Below are positions 1 through 9,398 of a stretch of 64,000 nt of DNA, piece after piece. The stretch comes from an uncultured Mucilaginibacter sp. Lineage in GTDB: Bacteria; Bacteroidota; Bacteroidia; Sphingobacteriales; Sphingobacteriaceae. Location of the stretch: the NCBI RefSeq assembly GCF_913773635.1, contig NZ_CAJYGQ010000011.1, forward strand, positions 239,330 through 303,329, written 5' to 3'. Position numbers and translations under genes: made by a program. The notes under the pieces are model-generated. The model worked only from the letters and a program-made list of their open reading frames with translations. It ran no database searches and had not been told where the DNA came from. Every line of letters starts with the position of its first letter. Within the stretch, counting starts at the first letter, position 1.

Positions 1-2
1 TA

Positions 3-1787
3 CCCGCGGTGCCTTTAATTTTAAGCGAGTGGACAAACCTTAACCCTAATAACATTGACCGTATGCTGCACAATGCTAACGATTGGGCTGCTATTAAAAA
101 AGGTGCAACACAATCATACGCAGAAGCTATACGGGAAGGGAAACTTGGGGTTAAAGTGAAAAATGAATGGAAACGCATGACGGCCATGGATGTGAGTGAT
201 GTGTACTATGATAAAATACTTATTAACGGCAGCCATGCCACCGATTTGAAAAGTGTTGAAGGAAAGAACCTTAAGGCTGGCGATAAGGTGCGGCTGCGTA
301 TCTCAAACGGCGGGGCATCTTCATACTTCTGGCTGCGTTATGCAGGTGGAAAAATGACAGTTGTAGCCAGTGATGGTAACGATGTTGAGCCTGTTGAGGT
401 TGACCGTTTAATTATTGCCGTATCTGAAACTTATGATGTTGTAGTAACCATACCGCAGCAAGGGCTGGCTTACGAATTTTTAGCCACCACAGAAGATCGT
501 ACCCAATCGGCCAGTTACTACGTTGGCAACGGTATCAGGCAGCTTATTTCACCGCTTCCGCGCCTTAAATATTTTGAGGGCATGAAGATGATGAACGACA
601 TGATGAAAATGAACGGCGACCTTGATGATATGGGCATGAACATGAGCCTAAATAAAATGGACATGAACGTGGTAATGTACCCGGAGATAACCGGAGAGGC
701 AGGTAAAAAACAAGCCCATAAAGGTATGGATATGGACAAAGATCCAAACCGTTACAATGCCAATGCACTTGCCAGTATTATTACGCTTAATTATGCCATG
801 CTCAAATCGCCGGTCAAAACCACGCTGCCGCCTAATGCCGCTATCAGAAATTTAAAGTTTACCCTAACCGGAAACATGAACCGTTATGTGTGGAGCATGG
901 ACAACAGGGTACTATCTGAAAGTGATAAAATTCCGGTTAAAAAGGGTGAGGTACTGCGTATAACGTTGTATAATAACTCGATGATGCGCCATCCTATGCA
1001 TTTGCACGGGTTTGATTTCAGACTTTTGAACGGTAAAGGTGATAAAGCACCGCTTAAGAATGTTGTAGACATAATGCCAATGGAAACCGACACCATTGAG
1101 TTTGCTGCCAATACCGAGGGCGACTGGTTTTTTCATTGCCATATTTTATATCACATGATGGCCGGAATGGACCGTGTTTTTGCGGTAGGCGACTATAAAA
1201 ATCCATATCTTACCGATAAAGCCGAGGCGTATAAAATGCTGCAAAAGGAAAGTAACATGGCTCATTTTATGGCACAAAATGATTTTGCTACCAACGGTAA
1301 TGACGGTGAGGCTATGTTTCAAAACACGCGTTGGTCGGTAGGTACGGAGTGGCGCCTGGGTTATAATGACATGCATGGTTATGAGGTGGAAACACATGTA
1401 GGGCGCTATATTGGCAAAATGCAATGGCTTATGCCATTTATAGGGTTTGATTGGAGGTACCGCCGTATGGGTATGGACGAGCATGAAAGTAACATATTTG
1501 GGCAAACCAACACAAAGGATAACCGCAGCGCTTTCAGCGTTGGTGTGATGTATACCTTGCCAATGCTAATCAATTTCCAATCTGAAATTTACCATGACGG
1601 CATAGTACGCTTGTCACTGATGCGTGAAGACATTCCGGTTTCAAAAAGATTACGTGCTGGCTTTATGCTTAACACCGATCGTGAATACATGGCCGATTTA
1701 CGTTATGTAGTAAATAAAAACGTGGGCGTACGTACGCACTATGATAGTGATATGGGCTGGGGAATTGGCTTGTCGCTTAATTATTAG
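3..1787 (+). CDS. Multicopper oxidase (CopA-like) with C-terminal beta-barrel tail, 5' truncated
   Basis: The frame is open to the left window edge, so the N-terminal half, with the first pair of copper HxH motifs, is missing. Numbering from the GTG at base 9, residues 328-334 read HPMHLHG and residues 376-387 read HCHILYHMMAGM, the paired C-terminal copper motifs that supply type 1 and trinuclear-centre ligands in multicopper oxidases. Residues about 190-245 are very rich in Met (for example MKMMNDMMKMNG), as in CopA proteins of periplasmic copper tolerance. After the oxidase fold, residues about 430-592 alternate aromatic and polar residues and end in a short strand with a terminal Tyr (GLSLNY), which resembles a CopB-like outer-membrane barrel. 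The protein is therefore probably an oxidase fused to a membrane-anchoring barrel and would oxidise Cu(I) outside the cytoplasm. The oxidase call is strong; the barrel reading is inference. Confidence 0.88.
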   Translation, partial: PAVPLILSEWTNLNPNNIDRMLHNANDWAAIKKGATQSYAEAIREGKLGVKVKNEWKRMTAMDVSDVYYDKILINGSHATDLKSVEGKNLKAGDKVRLRISNGGASSYFWLRYAGGKMTVVASDGNDVEPVEVDRLIIAVSETYDVVVTIPQQGLAYEFLATTEDRTQSASYYVGNGIRQLISPLPRLKYFEGMKMMNDMMKMNGDLDDMGMNMSLNKMDMNVVMYPEITGEAGKKQAHKGMDMDKDPNRYNANALASIITLNYAMLKSPVKTTLPPNAAIRNLKFTLTGNMNRYVWSMDNRVLSESDKIPVKKGEVLRITLYNNSMMRHPMHLHGFDFRLLNGKGDKAPLKNVVDIMPMETDTIEFAANTEGDWFFHCHILYHMMAGMDRVFAVGDYKNPYLTDKAEAYKMLQKESNMAHFMAQNDFATNGNDGEAMFQNTRWSVGTEWRLGYNDMHGYEVETHVGRYIGKMQWLMPFIGFDWRYRRMGMDEHESNIFGQTNTKDNRSAFSVGVMYTLPMLINFQSEIYHDGIVRLSLMREDIPVSKRLRAGFMLNTDREYMADLRYVVNKNVGVRTHYDSDMGWGIGLSLNY

Positions 1788-1830
1788 TATTTATAAACTG
1801 ATGCATTTTTAGTATTGCATTGTTCTGTTA

Positions 1831-1873
1831 AACGCCATATATATGCTTTTAAGTGCTATATATGGCGTTTTTT
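1831..1873 (+). terminator. Rho-independent terminator after the copper oxidase gene
   Basis: A perfect 13-bp stem (1831-1843 with 1857-1869) closes a 13-base loop and runs into a T tract. It starts 44 bases after the oxidase stop codon. Confidence 0.85.
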
Positions 1874-1909
1874 ATTTCCATAACTACCTTTAAAATAAAA
1901 TCATATCAC

Positions 1910-1943
1910 TTTGTGTAAAAAAATAAACTTAAACTTATATTTG
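1910..1943 (+). promoter_or_regulatory. Candidate Bacteroidota promoter for the MBG-repeat gene
   Basis: TATATTTG at 1936-1943 fits the -7 consensus TAnnTTTG, and TTTG at 1910-1913 could be the -33 element with a 22-base spacer, slightly longer than usual. Transcription would begin near 1948 and leave a leader of about 360 bases before the coding start at 2308. That leader holds no convincing gene; it has a small hairpin at about 2092-2106 and another at about 2153-2168. Confidence 0.5.
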
Positions 1944-2307
1944 CACTTTAAAGTTAAACGGTGAAAGTTGCTGTATTACAAGGTTAAACATCAGTTTTAA
2001 TTTCATTTTAACGTATTAAACTATATATACCGGCTTTAGATTAACCTCCTTTAGCCACCGTCTATCCCTACCTGAAATGAATAAAGTTGTGCGGCAGTAA
2101 TGCTGCATAAACTTAGGCAGCCCTCTGTTTAAGAGATGTCTTACAGCTGTTTACGTGCTGATGCACGTAGCTTGGAACTGTATGAAACAAACTGAAATAT
2201 TATTTCGTAAAGATTAATATTTCTAATTGGTTTTCATATTGCTTTCGCAGCTTGTGTGGCTAATAAACGTGGGCAAAGTTAGTTTGGGTTTGATGTAGTT
2301 TTTATAC

Positions 2308-5300
2308 ATGGGAAAAACGTTTATAAAAAGGTTACTGATTTTTTTAAGGCTATTTATCGGGGTGTTATTATTGTTGCGGACGAGCATATTGTTTGCATAT
2401 GTACCTGCAAAAACAGTTGTACATAACCGGGGTAGCCGGCTGGCAATTGACCAAACAATTACGTTTAATAACATTGCTCCAAAAGTTTATACCGATGCCG
2501 ACTTTTCGCCGGGCGCCACTGCAAGCTCGCAGCTCCCGGTTACCTACATAAGCAGCGACCCTACTGTAGCAAGAGTAGTAAATAACGGTACCACAATACG
2601 TATTGTTGGTGCAGGTGAAACAGTTATTACTGCCGAGCAACCCGGCAATGCTGAATATAACAGGGCAATCCGCGTAAGCAAAAGTCTTGTTGTTAATAAA
2701 GCCGATTTGACTGTTACCGCAGTGAGTCAAACCCGCTTGTATGGTACAGGTAATGCTGCACTTAAGTTTACCTATACTGGTTTACGTACCAGCGAAACTG
2801 CTTTATCACCGCAACCAACTATTTCCACAACCGCAAGGATCGAGTCGCCGGTTGGTGTTTATCCAATAACGATAAGGGCAGCAACCACTAAAAATTACAA
2901 TATCACCGTTGTTAACGGAACCATCACAATAAATCCGGCTACACTTACCATACGGGCCGACAATAAAACGAAATCATATGGTGCCAATATTCCTGCGCTA
3001 ACAGTTACTTACGCAGGGTTTAAAAATAACGATAACGTAACCAAGCTTACTACACGCCCGGTTATTACCACTACAGCTGTGCGTTCAAGCGAGCCCGGCA
3101 TATATCCTATCACTGTTAGCGGGGCATCAAGTAATAACTATAATATCAATTATGTTGATGGTACGCTAACCGTGGGGCGGGCAATCTTAACGGTAACCGT
3201 TACTGCAAAAACAAAAACCTATGGCGCTAATCTGCCTGCACTTACTTATACTATTACAGGTTTTGCACAGGGACAAACAGCTGCCGTACTTACCAGCCCG
3301 GTTGTTATAAATACTACTGCGCAGAAAGAATCACCTGTTGGTGTTTACCCTATTACAGCCTCGGGGGCAGCTGCCGAAAATTATGATTTTAAATATGTAC
3401 AAAGTAATTTAAGGGTAACTAAGGCTAATTTGGCTATAAGAGCCGAAAATAAAACAAGAACTTATGGCAGCCAGAACCCTGAATTAACTGTAGCCTATTC
3501 GGGCTTTGTATTGGGCGAAACGGCCAGTGTTCTTACCTCCCAACCCATTATAACCACCACCGCCGATTTGGCTTCAAAAGCCGGTAACTATCCTATAAGA
3601 GTTACCGGAGCTGCTGCCGAAAGCTATAATATAACCTATACCAATGCCGTGCTTACGGTAAGCAAGGCTCCGCTACGCATAGTAGCAGTTGCAGAAACAC
3701 GTACTTACGGGAGTGAGAATCCTACGTTCTCGGTTACCTATACCGGTTTTGTGAATGGCGAAAACGAAACCGTGTTAACACAGCTTCCAACTATTAAAAC
3801 TACGGCAACAGCAAAATCGCCTGTTGGGCGTTATTCAATAACGCCTTCGGGTGCAACATCCGTAAACTATGCCATAACGCATTCCAGCGCTCCACTTATT
3901 ATTACAAAGGCAACACTTACTATAAAAGCAAATGATGTAACCCGCTTATACGGCGCCACAACCCCTGCTTTTACAATTACTTACACAGGTTTTGTAAACA
4001 GCGAAGCCCAGGGAGTGCTGGCCAGGAGGCCGTCGCTTACCTCGCCCGGCACGGCAACCTCACCGGCGGGAACTTACACCATAACCCCTGCCGGTGCCAT
4101 TGCAACTAATTATGATCTTGTTTACCAAACAGGTACGCTTACTATTGAAAAGCGTGTTTTAACGGTAACTGCTGCCAATAAGGCAAAAACATACGGTCAG
4201 CCTAACCCAACTTTAACGGCAACCTATACTGGGTTGGTTAATAATGAAAGGGCATCAGTGATCCTAACCGGCCGGCCTGTGTTTACTACAACGGCAACAA
4301 CAGCATCAGTACCCGGAACCTATCCCATTGAAATTGATGGTGATTTAAGTGCCGATAACTACGAAATTAAGTTTGTAAACGGTACGCTCACCGTAAATAA
4401 TGCGCTTCTTACAGTAACGGTTAACAATATAACCAAAACTTATGGGCAAGCTATTCCCAGGCTCCGGTACATCATTACCGGTTACGTAAATGGCGATAAT
4501 GAATCGGTTTTTGAAACGCTGCCACCTGTGCCGGTAACCACAGCTACTGCCGGATCTTCGGTGGGTAATTACAGTATAACAACCGGCGGGGCTGCTGTAC
4601 GTGAGGGATATTATGATATTAAATACGTTGCGGGCAGGCTAACTATAGTCAAAGCTCCGCTTAATGTAAGGGCTACTAATCAAACCAGTGTATATGGGCA
4701 GCCCCTGCCTGCATTTAATTACACCATATCAGGTTTTGTAAATAACGACAATCAGGAGACAGCCATTACAAAGCAACCTGTTATTACATCTGCAGCAACA
4801 TCATCATCTCCGGTTGGAACCTATGCCCTTCAAGGTGCCGGAGCAACTGCTGATAACTATACTTTTAATTACATAGCCGGCCGCTTAACCATTACTCCGG
4901 CTAATTTAACTATCAGGGTAAACGATACAACCCGCCGTTACGCACAGCCTAACCCGCAATTTACAGCGAGTTACGTGGGACTTGCAACGTTTGATACACC
5001 AGGGAGTTTGACCAGTTTGCCCGTTTTCAATACCACAGCAAGTGTAAATTCAGCGCCCGGTGCTTATACTGTTACTGCTAGCGGTGCGGCGTCACCTAAT
5101 TATAATATAAGTTATGAGAACGGAACGCTTACTGTAGCCAAGCCTCAGTTAATTGTGAAGGCAGTTAACCAATCAAGAAACTATGGGGAAGCCAACCCGG
5201 CTTTCACATTAAGCTACGCCGGCTTTGTAGGTAATGATAATGAATCTGTATTTACCGAATTGCCTAAAGCGGTTACAGCGGCAACTCAATCAAGTAATGC

Positions 5301-7161
5301 CGGCACTTACAGCATCGTTCCGTCCGGAGGTGTTAATCAAACTTATGACGTGGTTTATGAGAATGGTACACTCACGGTTAACAAGGTTAATTTAACTGTC
5401 ACCGCAAAAGATACTTCGAGGTTTTACGGCGTTGCTAATCCTGTTTTTATGGTCAAATATGCAGGCTTTGTAAATGGTGATAGTGAAGCTTTGCTAACGG
5501 TAAAACCTGTTGTAACTACCACCGCTGTTCCAACATCTCCGTTAGGTACTTACGCTTTGGTGCCCGCTGGTGGTGCTTCGGTTAATTACAATCTCATTTA
5601 CGTAAACGGAACCCTCAGTATTTTACCGGGCACCTCTACTATCTCATTTGCTGCTATCCCTAAAAAAACTTACGGCGACGCTGCTTTTGACGCCGGGGCA
5701 ATCAGTAACGTTAATGAGCAAGTTTTGTATACATCTCATAATTTAAATGTTGCTGCCATTGTAAACAACCGCATACAAATTAAAGGAGCGGGCACCGCAG
5801 TCATAACAGCCGCTTTGCTTCCTGGTAGTAACTATGCACAAACACTACCGGTTTCGCAAACACTTACGGTAACTAAGGCAATGCTTGTAATAAATTCTAA
5901 TAACCAAAGCCGCGTGTATGGCGGTGCAAATCCGGCTTTTACGCTTTCCTACAACGGTTTTGTAAACAATGAAAATCAATCTGTTTTAAAATCACCGGTT
6001 ACCGCTTCAACAATTGCCACTACATCCAGCAATGTGGGTGCGTACCCTATAACCTTAGCAGGCGCTGCGGCCGATAATTATGATATTGCTTACACAGCTG
6101 GAACGCTGACTGTAAGTAAAGCAACGCTTACCGTAACGGCAAAAAATGCTACAAGAGCTTACGGTGTCAATAACCCGCCTTTTGAGGTGGCATACACCGG
6201 CTTTGTAAATGGTGATACGCCAACCGCTTTAACGGTGCAGCCAACAGCATCCTCATCAGCCACGGTAACATCTCCTATAGGTACTTACGCTATAGTGCCT
6301 AACGGTGGTGCAGCAACTAATTATGACTTCGGCTACATCAATGGTACTCTCACCATAAGCGGTGGTGCAGCAACAATTGTTTTCAATACATTGCCTGTAC
6401 AAACCTTCGGAAATCCCGATTTTGATCCGGCTGCTTCAAATAACGTAGGCGAAAGTATTGTTTACTCATCAGGCAATCCGTTGGTAGCAACTATTGTTAA
6501 CGGGCGCATACGCATTACAGGTGCCGGAACAACAATTATAACGGCTGCCTTTGGCCCTACAAGCGGTTATACACAAACGCAGCCTCAAACGCAGCTTTTA
6601 GTAGTAAACAAGGCGCAGCAAACCATTAATTTTAATGCAATACCTACGCTGTCTCGTGGCGAAAATTATTCCTTGCAAGACGTAACTGCTACATCAGGCT
6701 TACCGGTTAGTTTCACATCCGCGGATGCATCGGTTGCGGCCATACAAGGGCAATTACTTAACGCCAGGCAAATTGGAAGCACTTTTATAACGGCTACACA
6801 GTCGGGCAATAATAATTACCTGCCGGCTACGGCCATAATGCGCAACGTTGAGGTAAAAAACACAGCCCGTAAAATAGAAATTGAAGTGCATCAGGCGGTG
6901 TCGCCTAACGGTGATGGTATTAATGATGTGTTATTTATTCAGGGTATTAATAAATATCCGGGTAATAAGGTTACCGTTTACAATCGTAACGGGGTTAAAA
7001 TATTCGAGGTTGATGGCTACGACAACATAAGCAGGGCCTTCAACGGGCGGTCTAACATCAACGGGCAACTACAGCAGGCCGGTACCTACTTTTATGTAAT
7101 ACAATTTATGGCCGGAGACGCAGGCAGGCGTGCAAGCGGAGCCTTTGTTTTAAAATATTAA
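2308..7161 (+). CDS. Giant MBG-repeat surface protein with type IX secretion C-terminal domain
   Basis: This 1617-residue protein starts with a signal peptide (a Lys/Arg-rich start, then a hydrophobic stretch to about residue 30). Residues about 45-130 form a bacterial Ig-like unit. Fourteen units of about 80 residues follow, each with the pattern of a strand, a TYG motif, NPxF, YTGFVNG, then GTYPI and NYxIxYxxGTLTV, which is the MBG family repeat. Three further Ig-like units interrupt or follow the array (near residues 1110, 1350 and 1435). The last 85 residues start SPNGDGINDVLFI and carry a VTVYNRNGVKIF segment, the gliding-motility-associated (CHU_C) domain used as a type B sorting signal of the type IX secretion system. 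A PorP/SprF gene follows directly, the usual partner. It is probably a secreted adhesin or matrix protein; the ligand is unknown. Confidence 0.9.
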   Translation: MGKTFIKRLLIFLRLFIGVLLLLRTSILFAYVPAKTVVHNRGSRLAIDQTITFNNIAPKVYTDADFSPGATASSQLPVTYISSDPTVARVVNNGTTIRIVGAGETVITAEQPGNAEYNRAIRVSKSLVVNKADLTVTAVSQTRLYGTGNAALKFTYTGLRTSETALSPQPTISTTARIESPVGVYPITIRAATTKNYNITVVNGTITINPATLTIRADNKTKSYGANIPALTVTYAGFKNNDNVTKLTTRPVITTTAVRSSEPGIYPITVSGASSNNYNINYVDGTLTVGRAILTVTVTAKTKTYGANLPALTYTITGFAQGQTAAVLTSPVVINTTAQKESPVGVYPITASGAAAENYDFKYVQSNLRVTKANLAIRAENKTRTYGSQNPELTVAYSGFVLGETASVLTSQPIITTTADLASKAGNYPIRVTGAAAESYNITYTNAVLTVSKAPLRIVAVAETRTYGSENPTFSVTYTGFVNGENETVLTQLPTIKTTATAKSPVGRYSITPSGATSVNYAITHSSAPLIITKATLTIKANDVTRLYGATTPAFTITYTGFVNSEAQGVLARRPSLTSPGTATSPAGTYTITPAGAIATNYDLVYQTGTLTIEKRVLTVTAANKAKTYGQPNPTLTATYTGLVNNERASVILTGRPVFTTTATTASVPGTYPIEIDGDLSADNYEIKFVNGTLTVNNALLTVTVNNITKTYGQAIPRLRYIITGYVNGDNESVFETLPPVPVTTATAGSSVGNYSITTGGAAVREGYYDIKYVAGRLTIVKAPLNVRATNQTSVYGQPLPAFNYTISGFVNNDNQETAITKQPVITSAATSSSPVGTYALQGAGATADNYTFNYIAGRLTITPANLTIRVNDTTRRYAQPNPQFTASYVGLATFDTPGSLTSLPVFNTTASVNSAPGAYTVTASGAASPNYNISYENGTLTVAKPQLIVKAVNQSRNYGEANPAFTLSYAGFVGNDNESVFTELPKAVTAATQSSNAGTYSIVPSGGVNQTYDVVYENGTLTVNKVNLTVTAKDTSRFYGVANPVFMVKYAGFVNGDSEALLTVKPVVTTTAVPTSPLGTYALVPAGGASVNYNLIYVNGTLSILPGTSTISFAAIPKKTYGDAAFDAGAISNVNEQVLYTSHNLNVAAIVNNRIQIKGAGTAVITAALLPGSNYAQTLPVSQTLTVTKAMLVINSNNQSRVYGGANPAFTLSYNGFVNNENQSVLKSPVTASTIATTSSNVGAYPITLAGAAADNYDIAYTAGTLTVSKATLTVTAKNATRAYGVNNPPFEVAYTGFVNGDTPTALTVQPTASSSATVTSPIGTYAIVPNGGAATNYDFGYINGTLTISGGAATIVFNTLPVQTFGNPDFDPAASNNVGESIVYSSGNPLVATIVNGRIRITGAGTTIITAAFGPTSGYTQTQPQTQLLVVNKAQQTINFNAIPTLSRGENYSLQDVTATSGLPVSFTSADASVAAIQGQLLNARQIGSTFITATQSGNNNYLPATAIMRNVEVKNTARKIEIEVHQAVSPNGDGINDVLFIQGINKYPGNKVTVYNRNGVKIFEVDGYDNISRAFNGRSNINGQLQQAGTYFYVIQFMAGDAGRRASGAFVLKY

Positions 7162-7173
7162 GCAGTGCTTAAA

Positions 7174-8094
7174 ATGACCACTTTTTTCAGATACATTACA
7201 GTTATCACCATCCTTATTGTTAACAGCGTGCATGTTAATGCACAGCAGTTTTTTAGCTATACCCAGTACATGAATAACCTTACGCCACTTAATTCGGCTT
7301 ATTCATTACTCGATAAAAATGCCTCGTTGAGTGCCTTGCTACGTAAGCAATGGAATGGTATTAAAGACGGATCGCCAACCACCTTCATATTCAACGGTAA
7401 TATGCCTATTGAATCAATGAATGCGGCAGCTGGTTTAACGGTGCTTAATGATCAGTTTTTTGTTGAACACCTTACTGAAATTAATGCCTTTTTTGCCAAG
7501 GGTATCCAGCTAAGCGAAAAGCAGTTTTTAGGTGTTTCAATCAATGCCGGAATCAGGCGTTATGTAGCAAATTATTCATCTTTAGATCCAAACGACCCGG
7601 TTTTTCGCAACGATGTGCGTGATAATAAGCCCAATGTTGGTTTTGGTATAATGCTGTATTCGCCCGATCAATATTACTTCGGCGTTTCTGTTCCTGAATT
7701 GAGCATACGTGATTTGGGCAATGCCTCGGTACAAACAGCCGATTTTTTTAGAAACCACTACAACTTTGCTGCAGCCTATCTTTTTGGTAAAGAGGACGAC
7801 GATGTAAGAGCCAAGCCGGCATTTTTAGCGACTTATACCAAAGGTGTTCCGTTCATTGCCGATATGTCAATGTCGGTTTATGTAAAGAACACGGTAGGCG
7901 TTGGCTTCAATTATCGCACCAATAATGAAATGGCGGGGATATTATCAGTAAACTCCGATTTGCTGAAATTGGGCTATAGTTATCAGTTTGGAACCGCATC
8001 AAACAACGTTGGCGGGCGGCTGGGCAATGCATCCCACGAAATTACACTCACCTACCGTTTTGGCAGCGATTTGCTAAAGCGAAGCGTACTTTAG
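7174..8094 (+). CDS. PorP/SprF-family type IX secretion outer-membrane protein
   Basis: The product is about 306 residues, with a signal peptide ending near NVNAQQ, then the family hallmarks FFSYTQYMNNLTPLNSAYS and a barrel with alternating aromatic strands ending in LTYRFG. PorP/SprF proteins are outer-membrane partners that hold type B-sorted type IX substrates at the surface. The gene starts 12 bases after the MBG-repeat gene, so the two are almost certainly one operon and the repeat protein is its likely client. I chose ATG 7174 over the GTG at 7165 because it sits directly before the hydrophobic signal segment. Confidence 0.9.
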   Translation: MTTFFRYITVITILIVNSVHVNAQQFFSYTQYMNNLTPLNSAYSLLDKNASLSALLRKQWNGIKDGSPTTFIFNGNMPIESMNAAAGLTVLNDQFFVEHLTEINAFFAKGIQLSEKQFLGVSINAGIRRYVANYSSLDPNDPVFRNDVRDNKPNVGFGIMLYSPDQYYFGVSVPELSIRDLGNASVQTADFFRNHYNFAAAYLFGKEDDDVRAKPAFLATYTKGVPFIADMSMSVYVKNTVGVGFNYRTNNEMAGILSVNSDLLKLGYSYQFGTASNNVGGRLGNASHEITLTYRFGSDLLKRSVL

Positions 8095-8235
8095 ATAACT
8101 TTACCGTGTAGCTAGCGCACACATACTTATCAAAGGCGTTTATTTCAGAACGAAACATTGCTTTTGGCCTAAGCGGGTTTAAACAAACCAAACAAATTAT
8201 TACAAAAAGAATGTGCTTTATGTACGCCTGTGGCT

Positions 8236-8243
8236 TATATTTG
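8236..8243 (+). promoter_or_regulatory. Promoter -7 element for the TlpA-like gene
   Basis: TATATTTG matches TAnnTTTG exactly and lies 20 bases before the ATG at 8264. I do not see a clear TTTG -33 box at the expected distance. Confidence 0.5.
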
Positions 8244-8263
8244 GTTAAACCAAACTTTAACGC

Positions 8264-9361
8264 ATGAAATATATAATTGGCCTTATTGCTGTAGTATCGC
8301 TAATTGCCGCAACAACCACCAAGCCGGCAAACGGCTACAAAATAACTGGCAATGTTACCGGCTTGCCTAATAATACCTGGCTTTACCTGCGCCTGGCCAA
8401 GCCAGATAAAACAATTGACTCATGTTTGGTAAATAACGGAAAGTTTACCATGAATGGTAAGATTGCAGAAAAAGCTACGCAAGTTTATTTATACACAGCT
8501 GGTTATACTAATTATGTAAGCTTTTGGCTCGAAAATACCAATATTGACATCAATTTAATGGCCGGGCAGTTTAAGAAGGCAGTAATTAAAGGATCGTCTA
8601 CCCAGGATGAAAATCATATGCTGGCTGAAATTCAAGAGCCGGTGAGCCGGAAAATTGATAGTCTATCAAAAGCTATGAGAGCAATAAAGGAAAAAGAAGC
8701 CCGGAAAAGCATCATAGCACAGATAGAGACACTTGAAGAGGAACAAAGACAACTGGAGCGTAACTATGTGCGCAATAATCCCAACTCAATTGTTTCGGCC
8801 AACATACTTAATGTATACTCTTCAACCTGGGGTAAAGACACTACTATTTCCTTGTACAATAATTTCAGCGCTGCAAATAAGGCTTCACATTACGGGCGAG
8901 ATATAAGTGAATTTATAAAGCTCAATAGAGATGTTAAAGTAGGTGGCCGCTTTGTTGATGTTGAACAGGCAAATGCCTCAGGCAAACTGGTTAAAGTTTC
9001 TGATGTGAAAGGTAAATACATCCTGCTCGATTTTTGGGCATCATGGTGTGGCCCATGCCGGGAAGAGAACCCTAACCTGGTAAAAACATATGCGGCTTTT
9101 AAAGATAAGGGCTTTGCTGTAGTAGGCATAGCATTAGATGATAACAAAGCGCAATGGCTAAAAGCAGTAAAGGATGATAAGCTAACCTGGGAAAATCTTT
9201 GTGATTTACGAGGCGATAAGAACCGGGCGGCGTTAACGTATGGCATTAATGCTGTGCCCACAAACTATTTAATAAACGAGAAAGGTATTATTGTTGCCAA
9301 AAACCTGCGCGGTAAGGCACTTGATGATAAACTCAAAGAACTACTGGGAGCAGGTATATAA
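8264..9361 (+). CDS. TlpA/ResA-like thiol-disulfide oxidoreductase with N-terminal DUF4369-type domain
   Basis: The product is 365 residues with a short hydrophobic export signal. Residues about 25-120 form an all-beta domain of the DUF4369 type common in Bacteroidota. Residues about 120-175 are a charged, probably helical linker rich in Lys and Glu. From about residue 225 comes an AhpC/TSA-thioredoxin fold with FWASWCGPCREE around residue 262 (the redox CxxC) and the cis-proline loop AVPTNYLI. Such envelope thioredoxins reduce disulfides during cytochrome maturation or oxidative protein folding. It stands alone, with its own promoter upstream and a convergent gene downstream, so its partner is not revealed by context. 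Confidence 0.9.
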   Translation: MKYIIGLIAVVSLIAATTTKPANGYKITGNVTGLPNNTWLYLRLAKPDKTIDSCLVNNGKFTMNGKIAEKATQVYLYTAGYTNYVSFWLENTNIDINLMAGQFKKAVIKGSSTQDENHMLAEIQEPVSRKIDSLSKAMRAIKEKEARKSIIAQIETLEEEQRQLERNYVRNNPNSIVSANILNVYSSTWGKDTTISLYNNFSAANKASHYGRDISEFIKLNRDVKVGGRFVDVEQANASGKLVKVSDVKGKYILLDFWASWCGPCREENPNLVKTYAAFKDKGFAVVGIALDDNKAQWLKAVKDDKLTWENLCDLRGDKNRAALTYGINAVPTNYLINEKGIIVAKNLRGKALDDKLKELLGAGI

Positions 9362-9398
9362 TTTGGCAATTCAGAGATGGCTCCAGCCACATGAACGC

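Noticed and set aside
518..1505. Minus-strand frames inside the copper oxidase gene
   Set aside because: They lie opposite a strongly supported coding region, lack any family pattern, and reflect its composition.
2716..6350. DNA tandem repeat across the MBG gene, possible CRISPR-like array
   Set aside because: The repeats are at protein level with a period of about 240 bases and diverged DNA; there are no short identical repeats with unique spacers.
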